Assembly (NCBI GenBank): GCA_964635875.1
Contig: CAZWRK010000015.1
Location: 1 to 45,867, forward strand
Length of the DNA: 45,867 nucleotides
Reading direction: 5' to 3'
Source: CAZWRK01 sp964635875
GTDB taxonomy: Bacteria; Pseudomonadota; Gammaproteobacteria; Burkholderiales; Aquaspirillaceae
Below, one piece after another: positions 40,639 to 45,867 of the stretch. The position numbers and the translations under genes are program-made. The notes under the pieces were generated by a model that worked only from the letters and a program-made list of their open reading frames with translations, was not told the DNA's origin and made no database searches. Within the stretch, counting starts at the first letter, position 1; the number at the start of each line of letters is the position of its first letter.

Positions 40639-42919
40639 CTATACTACAATATTTCATACTGTACCGTTAGGCGGTAAAGAAATGGTAAGGACACAAGAGG
40701 GTACAAAGACTGGCTATACATTCCCTAAGGAAGGGTGGACGCAGTTTATGACTACTCGTAACACGGCTAACACTCCACTACTCGCGGCGATCGCAGGCAA
40801 AGACTTTATAGGGCTTGACTTCGACACAGATGAGAGCTTTAATATGGCACTTAAGGTAGATAGCGACTGTAAGTACGTAGCTAAAAGCGACTACAAGGGT
40901 GGTCATATGCTATATAGGTATAGTGAGGTAAACTTCGCGAAGAGCAAGATACCTAAGTTACTAGATATACAGATGGAAAGTACTTTGATTTTCTTGGCTA
41001 CTCCAGCAAACAAGACAAAGATGTTGCTTACTGAGCCACTTCACGCACTGGACGACCTAACTGTAATGCCACTAGCTATGCAATTACTAGTTGAAAATAT
41101 GCTATTAAAGCACTTGAACGAGAATATTGCCTTTAGTAGTAGTAACAATAGTAAAACACTAAACATATTTGAGGACTCAACACTAGGCTATTTACTGAAA
41201 GATATACGACCTGATAGCAGTTATGCCCGTGAAATATTTAAGATAATAACTCCGAAAAAGTGGAGGCCAGATAAGCTACACCCTAATGACATACCAGATG
41301 GTGAGGGCACCGACTACCTGCAGGCAATAAGAACTAGGCTAGCACTTGACCCTTCGATTAACGAGACTGTATTTAGAAATACAATGCGGTGGATAAATAG
41401 CCTATGGGATAATCCTATGCCAGCAAGTAGAATAGAGTCTGATTGCGATTACCAGATAAGCCGAGCAACTATAGATGGACAAAGGGCATGGGTGTATGAT
41501 GAGAACTGGGATAAGCAAGGCCTCATAATAAAAGACAAGTTCAATAGCGCACTAGAGTTCTTCTATGACACTAAACGAGCACAGTTTATAGAGTTTAATA
41601 GAACAACTAAAGAGGCGATAGTACACGCATCTACAACAAATGCTAAGCATTCATACCTTAGTAAGAAAAAGAGCGTGATTAGTCTAAATGATATGTTAGC
41701 TAAGGCAAATGAGGTTGAGATTATAAATAGTCCAATAGATAGTAGTTTTTATACTCCAGCTTCTAATCCTTATCCAGCTAAGTTTAACTTGTTTGTGCCA
41801 GCACAAGGTACGCAAATACTTAGAGACCCAACACTAGTTAGTTCACCTAGATATCCTGAGAAAACTATAGAGTTCTTAAAGAACTTAATACCGAACGAGA
41901 CTAGGTTTGAGTGGATGCTTAGGTTTATTAGACACAAACACCTGACTTATGACTATAGTCCTATCTACCTAGTATTTGCTGGTGTGGGTGGAGCTGGTAA
42001 AGGTGTATTTGTCGATGTTATCCTGACCTACTTCGCTGGACTGGATAGAATACAGGATGGTGACTTAGAGAAGCTTCAGAACAACTTCAATGCTTGGAAG
42101 ATAACTACAGACTATTGTCATATAGATGAGGCTGGTGAGGGCGCGACCAAGCGTGAGGCACAATTGGTAGTTGCGGAGCTTAAGAAACTAACTGGTAGTG
42201 CATATACTAGCGTGCAATATAAAGGTAAGGATGTGACTGGAGATGATACTAAAAGACAGTATATAACCCCGATACTTAACACTAACTTAGGTATGAAGGT
42301 AATAACAGACGTGCCTAAGAATGATAGACGGTTTGTGTATATAAAATGCCCTAATAAAATGACAGTGATATCTAACGGTAAGGATAGTGAGTACGTGCAA
42401 GCAATGAGGGAAGAGATGCCACACTTTGCACACTACTTAGCAACACAAGTAAAGCCAATAGACATAAGAGAGTATACTGACAATCGATCGCAGAAAGATG
42501 CAGACTACTTAGAGTTTATTCAGGATACTGTAGAACCTATAAACCTGCTATTAGAAGCGATCGAGGATGAGGATTTGCAGAAGTTCGTCAATTTGCTAGC
42601 TGAGCAATTTTATATTCCACTTAAAGATATAGATAGCTTATTTAGTTCGGAGATACAAACTAGTACTGAAGCAAGAGTAGTGTTTTATAATACACCTAAC
42701 ACGGCTATAGTAGGTATAATGTCGATAATGGACTTAGCAACTAATAGTGGTAAGATAGATGCTATACAGCTTAAGAAACAAGCTAATAGGTTTAAAAAGT
42801 ATTCTACTATTAGTCAAGACGGCTTAATCTATAAGTATATCTACCTAGGGTTTAAAGGATACTATAAGCCATTTAAATCGCCGGGAGCAATTGAAGGCGC
42901 TGAAAAGCTAGACATCTAG
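40631..42919 (+). CDS. Primase-helicase (AEP-like primase plus SF3/D5-like helicase)
   Basis: 762 residues. Origin unwinding and priming enzyme. The N-terminal domain has GLDFDTDE (about residues 56-63, the hhhDhD catalytic motif) and GGHMLYR (about 90-96), typical of archaeo-eukaryotic-type primases. The C-terminal domain from about residue 400 has FAGVGGAGKGVF (Walker A, about 449-460), YCHIDEAGEG (Walker B, about 495-504), a KKLTGS region and PILNTN (motif C), as in superfamily 3 helicases of the D5/DUF5906 type. A middle linker of about 220 residues is unassigned. The C-terminal tail is Lys/Gly-rich. Together with the ATTCA array it suggests initiator-type replication. Confidence 0.85.
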   Translation: MVDYTTIFHTVPLGGKEMVRTQEGTKTGYTFPKEGWTQFMTTRNTANTPLLAAIAGKDFIGLDFDTDESFNMALKVDSDCKYVAKSDYKGGHMLYRYSEVNFAKSKIPKLLDIQMESTLIFLATPANKTKMLLTEPLHALDDLTVMPLAMQLLVENMLLKHLNENIAFSSSNNSKTLNIFEDSTLGYLLKDIRPDSSYAREIFKIITPKKWRPDKLHPNDIPDGEGTDYLQAIRTRLALDPSINETVFRNTMRWINSLWDNPMPASRIESDCDYQISRATIDGQRAWVYDENWDKQGLIIKDKFNSALEFFYDTKRAQFIEFNRTTKEAIVHASTTNAKHSYLSKKKSVISLNDMLAKANEVEIINSPIDSSFYTPASNPYPAKFNLFVPAQGTQILRDPTLVSSPRYPEKTIEFLKNLIPNETRFEWMLRFIRHKHLTYDYSPIYLVFAGVGGAGKGVFVDVILTYFAGLDRIQDGDLEKLQNNFNAWKITTDYCHIDEAGEGATKREAQLVVAELKKLTGSAYTSVQYKGKDVTGDDTKRQYITPILNTNLGMKVITDVPKNDRRFVYIKCPNKMTVISNGKDSEYVQAMREEMPHFAHYLATQVKPIDIREYTDNRSQKDADYLEFIQDTVEPINLLLEAIEDEDLQKFVNLLAEQFYIPLKDIDSLFSSEIQTSTEARVVFYNTPNTAIVGIMSIMDLATNSGKIDAIQLKKQANRFKKYSTISQDGLIYKYIYLGFKGYYKPFKSPGAIEGAEKLDI

Positions 42920-42956
42920 ATTAGCTTAAATTAATTTAGGAAATTAATATTATTTC

Positions 42957-42989
42957 TTAAATTTAATTTAATAATATTTCGATATAATT
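42957..42989 (+). promoter_or_regulatory. Conserved AT-rich promoter, copy A
   Basis: A 33-base block ending TATAATT (-10 at 42983-42988) is shared with 44734-44766 with one mismatch. It is 28 bases before the ATG at 43017, which has AAAAGGACACACAATG. No -35; the T-rich tract takes its place. Confidence 0.65.
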
Positions 42990-43016
42990 TCATAAATCAA
43001 ATTAAAAGGACACACA

Positions 43017-43118
43017 ATGACATTTGAGCAACACTTGGCAAGTCTTAAAGACTACACACTCGACGAGATACTAGCTATGATACGCAAAAGCGGAGGTAGA
43101 GTATGCACAACAAAGTAG
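43017..43118 (+). CDS. Very small protein, 33 residues
   Basis: MTFEQHLASLKDYTLDEILA, MIRKSGGRVCTTK. Promoter and good ribosome site (AAAAGGA) directly upstream, so it is likely expressed. Predicted helical with a basic end. It overlaps the next gene by 16 bases. Function unknown. Confidence 0.55.
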   Translation: MTFEQHLASLKDYTLDEILAMIRKSGGRVCTTK

Positions 43119-43285
43119 ACTATATAATCGCTGGATTAGCACTAGCCATATTTATACTTATTGGTATAATAGGTGGGTTAGTAAATGAGAACACTACTTT
43201 GTCATTACAAAATCAGTCACTTATAGAAGAAGTCTCTGACTATAAAGAGCTAGTAGATGTGATGGAAAGCAATAGGAGTAAATAA
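43103..43285 (+). CDS. Small membrane protein with coiled coil
   Basis: 60 residues. A membrane segment (about 7-28, YIIAGLALAIFILIGIIGG) followed by a coiled coil (LQNQSLIEEVSDYKELVDVMESN). The layout is like an i-spanin or a membrane-anchored regulator, but it sits in the early arm far from the lysis genes. GGAGG lies seven bases upstream of the ATG. It overlaps the next start by TAATG. Confidence 0.6.
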   Translation: MHNKVDYIIAGLALAIFILIGIIGGLVNENTTLSLQNQSLIEEVSDYKELVDVMESNRSK

Positions 43286-43371
43286 TGGAAAATAATAGCT
43301 TAGCTTTATTCCTAGTAGTTGGTGCTTATATAGCAATTTTAATAGCTTTTAAAGGAAGTGAAGATGCTTAA
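43285..43371 (+). CDS. Very small membrane protein, 28 residues
   Basis: One hydrophobic helix, SLALFLVVGAYIAILIAF, followed by KGSEDA. AGGAG lies upstream and the start overlaps the previous stop (TAATG). It shares the short-helix design with the 45488 gene. Function unknown. Confidence 0.5.
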   Translation: MENNSLALFLVVGAYIAILIAFKGSEDA

Positions 43372-43849
43372 TATATTCAACTATATGCCAGTAGCTGGTA
43401 AGTTACAACATCAAATAGCATACTTAGCTTATGCTCATACATTGCTTACTTATGCTCATCAGTCCTACCTAGATGAGAATGGAGTACACATACTTAAAGA
43501 CGAGCAAGAACAGTTAGCAACGGATATAATGCTAAAAACAATGGAGATACTAGAGGAGGGTGGTTGGACGTATGAGCACTTAACTAGGGTTTCAACTCAC
43601 GAGATAAGACAAGCATACAATAAAAACCATATAGAAGTAGTTAAGTTCTTTCCTACAGGTAGTCAGTATATACCAGGTTATATAGCTCTGTTAATGCTAT
43701 TACAGGTTAAAAAGCTAAAAATACTAGAGCCTATAGACTCTTATGTAAGCGACGTGCTAGATTACTTGTTTAAAGCTGTACCTAAAGAAGATAGAACTAA
43801 GTATGCTCAATGCGTTAAAGCATTAAAACAAATACATAGGATAAAATAA
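43364..43849 (+). CDS. Unknown early protein, helical
   Basis: 161 residues from ATG 43364, seven bases after AAAGGA; a GTG at 43358 is too near that site. Helical throughout, containing GKLQHQIAYLAYAHTLLTYAHQSYLDE and EDRTKYAQCVKALKQI. No family recognised. It overlaps the 28-residue membrane gene by eight bases. Confidence 0.6.
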   Translation: MLNIFNYMPVAGKLQHQIAYLAYAHTLLTYAHQSYLDENGVHILKDEQEQLATDIMLKTMEILEEGGWTYEHLTRVSTHEIRQAYNKNHIEVVKFFPTGSQYIPGYIALLMLLQVKKLKILEPIDSYVSDVLDYLFKAVPKEDRTKYAQCVKALKQIHRIK

Positions 43850-44019
43850 TGGATTCAAATTGTAAAGCACTATTAGCCTTAGAAAGGGCACTAACTAACC
43901 TACACGAAAAAGAAAATAGAGATTGTGAAAGACTAGTTAAAACATTAAGTAGTTATCTTACTGCCTTACTTATAGGTATTGCTATACTCTCTGCGGTGAT
44001 ATATTATGAAGGATGCTAG
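43849..44019 (+). CDS. Small coiled-coil membrane protein, 56 residues
   Basis: N-terminal charged coiled coil (LLALERALTNLHEKENRDCERLVKTL) and a C-terminal membrane helix (LTALLIGIAILSAVIYY). It begins TAATG at the end of the previous gene and overlaps the next start by 14 bases. Five of the neighbours are also short; together they form a compact operon. Confidence 0.5.
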   Translation: MDSNCKALLALERALTNLHEKENRDCERLVKTLSSYLTALLIGIAILSAVIYYEGC

Positions 44020-44227
44020 TTATTATTATGAAATGGACATGTCTCAATTATTAACAATGGGCTATCCAGAAGGTGTAAAGTGTAAACTAAGGGCTGCAAT
44101 TAAAGTTAGAGATAAACTAATAAACGAAGACTATAGGACTAGGGATAACCATAGACTAAATGATGTGCTTAAAGCTATAAAACATAATAAAGAGCTCTTA
44201 GCTGAGGTAGGAATTTATGAATATTAA
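44006..44227 (+). CDS. Unknown small early protein
   Basis: 73 residues, charged and helical (YYYEMDMSQLLTMGY, then NHRLNDVLKAIKHNKELLAEVG). It overlaps both neighbours (14 and 11 bases). No motif recognised. Confidence 0.5.
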   Translation: MKDASYYYEMDMSQLLTMGYPEGVKCKLRAAIKVRDKLINEDYRTRDNHRLNDVLKAIKHNKELLAEVGIYEY

Positions 44228-44576
44228 CCAAGCATGTAAAGCGCTAGGTAGAAACTCTAGCTATTTTTATAATATGCCTAAAGAAGAGTTTGAGTATATT
44301 AAGTCATTAGATGAGAACCTAGTAGTTGCTTATAATAAATATGTAGAAGAGTACAATAATATAAAAGTACTACTTATGGATAAATACTATGAGAATGAAG
44401 TTTTGCTTAGAGAAAATGCTAAATTAGTAGGTGTTTTTAATAGAGAATATGCAAATACTATAATATTACCTTTATTTAAAATCACAACTAATTTATCTTG
44501 GAAAGCTTTTAAAAGGAGAAAGTTGCTATGGAACCAGTACCAAGAATCTGCAAATGCTGTAATAAACCCTTTATAG
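44217..44576 (+). CDS. Unknown protein with HTH-like N terminus
   Basis: 119 residues. MNINQACKALGRNSSYFYNMPKEEFEYIKSL (residues 1-31) looks like a small HTH motif (ACKALGR and SSYFYNM), then a coiled-coil region (about 40-80) and a basic C terminus. Overlaps the next gene by 49 bases. Confidence 0.5.
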   Translation: MNINQACKALGRNSSYFYNMPKEEFEYIKSLDENLVVAYNKYVEEYNNIKVLLMDKYYENEVLLRENAKLVGVFNREYANTIILPLFKITTNLSWKAFKRRKLLWNQYQESANAVINPL

Positions 44577-44728
44577 ATAATAAGACAAAGGGAAGGACTA
44601 GAAACTATTGTAGTATAGTGTGTAGTAGAAGACAAATGCAAAGAAACTACCATAAAAACCGTAGATTATTTGAAATTAAAATAGCTAAATGGAATAATAA
44701 GCTTAAATTAGTTTTTGGAATTAAATAG
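44528..44728 (+). CDS. Small zinc-ribbon protein
   Basis: 66 residues. It has CKCCNKPF (residues 8-15), then YCSIVCSRR, a four-Cys zinc-binding pattern of small phage and CGNR-type zinc fingers, followed by a basic tail (NYHKNRRLFEIKIAKWNNKLKLVF). Likely nucleic-acid binding. A clear AAAGGAGA lies before the ATG, although the frame overlaps the preceding gene by 49 bases. Confidence 0.6.
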   Translation: MEPVPRICKCCNKPFIDNKTKGRTRNYCSIVCSRRQMQRNYHKNRRLFEIKIAKWNNKLKLVFGIK

Positions 44729-44733
44729 ATTTT

Positions 44734-44766
44734 TTAAATTTAATTTAATAATATTTCAATATAATT
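44734..44766 (+). promoter_or_regulatory. Conserved AT-rich promoter, copy B
   Basis: The 33-base block shared with 42957-42989 (one mismatch), with TATAAT at 44760-44765. It lies 28 bases before the ATG at 44793, followed by TAAGGACACACTATG. The spacing to the start is the same as in copy A. Confidence 0.65.
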
Positions 44767-44792
44767 ATATAAATAAAACATAAGGACACACT

Positions 44793-45287
44793 ATGAACAT
44801 ATTTGTATCTAGCCCTTGCCCATACGAGTCAGCCAGCTACTTAGACGACAAACGAGTAGTTAAAATGATTCTTGAATCTGCGCAAATGCTTAATGTTGCT
44901 TTAATCAAGCTATTTAATACTGACGGTATCGGCTATAAGCTAACTCACGTTAATCACCCTTGTACTAAATGGGCTTGTGCTAATCAAAACAATTACGCTT
45001 GGTTATATCACCATTTTGTAGCTTTATGCTCAGAGTATACAAAGCGCTATGGCAAAATACATAAATGCCAAAAAGATTATATGGCTGAGTTTAGTAAATA
45101 TGCTACTAAACAATATACACAAGTAGTTGACTTTGTTAATTGTACTACACATCATAAGCATATTAATTCAGTTTTTGATGCTTATAAAGCTGAATTAGAT
45201 TTTAAATGGCGTAATGACATTAGAGTACCTACTTGGAATAAAGTACGAAGAATTCATAACCCAACTTATTTATATATTACAAAATAA
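44793..45287 (+). CDS. DenV-like pyrimidine-dimer glycosylase homologue, tentative
   Basis: 164 residues. N-terminal MNIFVSSPCPYESASYLDDKRVVKMILESAQMLNVA and later THVNHPCTKWACANQNNYAWLY with EYTKRYGKIHKC match the phage family related to T4 endonuclease V (pyr_excise): MNIFV, HxVVKMxLE and NHPCxxWA with EYxxRYGKxH. It would cut UV-damaged DNA. The usual His in CDKHVVK is Arg here (DDKRVVK). It has its own promoter. Confidence 0.6.
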   Translation: MNIFVSSPCPYESASYLDDKRVVKMILESAQMLNVALIKLFNTDGIGYKLTHVNHPCTKWACANQNNYAWLYHHFVALCSEYTKRYGKIHKCQKDYMAEFSKYATKQYTQVVDFVNCTTHHKHINSVFDAYKAELDFKWRNDIRVPTWNKVRRIHNPTYLYITK

Positions 45288-45297
45288 AGGAGATAAC

Positions 45298-45510
45298 ATG
45301 GCTAAATACCCAGTGTACCCAGAATGGGCTGATATTTGTAGTGAGATAAGCACTAGTGAGTTTATAGAACTTATTGATGATGCAATAGACTCTGATATAG
45401 ATAAAGCTATAACTAATTATATTAGAAATAATTATGACCCATTATATTGGGAAGAGGACGCTGATGAAGCTTATGATAGGTATAGAGATGAACAATTATT
45501 CTTGGATTGA
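45298..45510 (+). CDS. Unknown acidic small protein
   Basis: 70 residues from the ATG at 45298 (AAAGGAG at 45286-45292). Very acidic: ELIDDAIDSDIDKAI, then WEEDADEAYDRYRDEQ. It may mimic DNA or bind a basic partner, a common trait of phage anti-defence proteins; nothing proves this. Overlaps the small membrane gene by 23 bases. Confidence 0.6.
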   Translation: MAKYPVYPEWADICSEISTSEFIELIDDAIDSDIDKAITNYIRNNYDPLYWEEDADEAYDRYRDEQLFLD

Positions 45511-45574
45511 TAACCTATTAGTAGGTATATTAGTTTTAATTTTAATATGGTCATTTAAAGGATATATATGGTAG
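45488..45574 (+). CDS. Very small membrane protein, 28 residues
   Basis: MNNYSWIDNLLVGILVLILI, WSFKGYIW: one hydrophobic helix (LLVGILVLILIW). It begins inside the acidic gene and its stop overlaps the helicase start by seven bases. No strong ribosome site is apparent. Its frame carries the helicase ribosome site (AAAGGA). Confidence 0.45.
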   Translation: MNNYSWIDNLLVGILVLILIWSFKGYIW

Positions 45575-45867
45575 AATTTCCTATTTTAGAGTTTCTTAAA
45601 CAAAAGAAAACCCATGAAGGGTTTATTACTGGACCAGGCGGTAGCGGTAAAACTGAGATGCTTATTAATATCTGTAATATACTAAATGAGGCTAAAATAA
45701 ACTATAGAGTAGTAGCTTATACTAATAAAGCTGTTGAGGTTATAAATAAAAGAGTACCGTCAGCGCCAACTAGTACATTACATTCTTGGCTTACTAAACG
45801 CCCTGGTATTAATAGTAAAGCTAAGCATCTTAAGTCACTTATGATAAGTAATCAATACGGGGTACCA
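45568..45867 (+). CDS. SF1 helicase N terminus (3'-truncated by the window edge)
   Basis: The first 100 codons of the helicase whose remainder opens the window. Start ATG 45568 follows AAAGGA. Walker A GPGGSGKT spans residues 22-29. The region 45644-45867 aligns with 1-224: 21 of 224 bases differ, but only one residue changes (Ser for Thr, in VPSAP). The frame runs to the end of the window. Confidence 0.9.
   Translation, partial: MVEFPILEFLKQKKTHEGFITGPGGSGKTEMLINICNILNEAKINYRVVAYTNKAVEVINKRVPSAPTSTLHSWLTKRPGINSKAKHLKSLMISNQYGVP
45644..45867. repeat. Terminal overlap with the window start, about 91% identical
   Basis: Aligns without gaps to 1-224. The differences fall mostly at third codon positions. 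A true direct terminal repeat would be identical; this is what two co-existing strain variants give when a circular contig is closed imperfectly. Confidence 0.85.

Noticed and set aside
1..45867. CRISPR arrays, tRNA genes, integrase, phage RNA polymerase
   Set aside because: I found no regularly spaced identical repeats with spacers, no tRNA-like folds, no tyrosine or serine recombinase motifs and no T7- or N4-type RNA polymerase motifs.

Overview
The window is an essentially complete genome of a tailed, podovirus-like bacteriophage from an AT-rich host. It has a P22-type portal, an N4-gp56-like major capsid protein, head-tail adaptor, fibres, DNA-ejection proteins and endolysin. It also has a phage replisome: family A DNA polymerase, 5' exonuclease, SSB, primase-helicase, ligase and several helicases. 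I see no integrase, no single-subunit RNA polymerase, no tRNA and no rRNA, so a lytic phage that relies on host RNA polymerase is the simplest reading. The host cannot be named. The very AT-rich promoters with TATAAT or extended TGnTATAAT boxes, no obvious -35, and AAGGA ribosome sites fit several AT-rich groups, Campylobacterota among them.

The sequence is a circular map opened inside a helicase gene. The last 224 bases (45644-45867) align with the first 224 at about 91% identity: 21 differences, all but one silent. The ends therefore appear to come from two strain variants of one locus. A run of 100 N at 37580-37679 is flanked by an exact 55-base duplication, the mark of an unresolved k-mer overlap rather than missing biology. 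If both are artefacts, the circle is about 45.49 kb.

Layout: two divergent transcription arms leave a 1.4 kb AT-rich intergenic region (37507-38892) and meet at about 10.53 kb. The right arm (plus strand, 38893 to the end, then 1-10524) carries early and replication genes. In order these are: a protein paralogous to the product of 1258-1740; small unknown genes; a primase-helicase; a run of tiny membrane proteins; a DenV-like protein; the SF1 helicase split by the ends; the paralogue; SSB; DNA polymerase; 5' exonuclease; a ThyA-family enzyme; a short DHFR-like protein; two nucleotide pyrophosphohydrolases; a TTG-start HTH protein; a DEDDy exonuclease; DNA ligase; a VRR-NUC nuclease; and an SNF2-like helicase. 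The left arm (minus strand, 37506 to 10551) carries packaging, head, fibres, lysis, tail and ejection proteins. Its portal gene lies near the far end, between ejection-protein genes, about 17.6 kb from the large terminase gene.

Points most worth a second look: the ThyA-family protein has Asp where thymidylate synthases have the dUMP-selecting Asn, a substitution typical of dCMP-acting relatives; two paralogous proteins of unknown function each open a transcription block; an iteron-like ATTCA array and CG-alternating palindromes lie just upstream of the primase-helicase; a structured RNA candidate precedes SSB; and at least six short overlapping or membrane ORFs sit in the early region.
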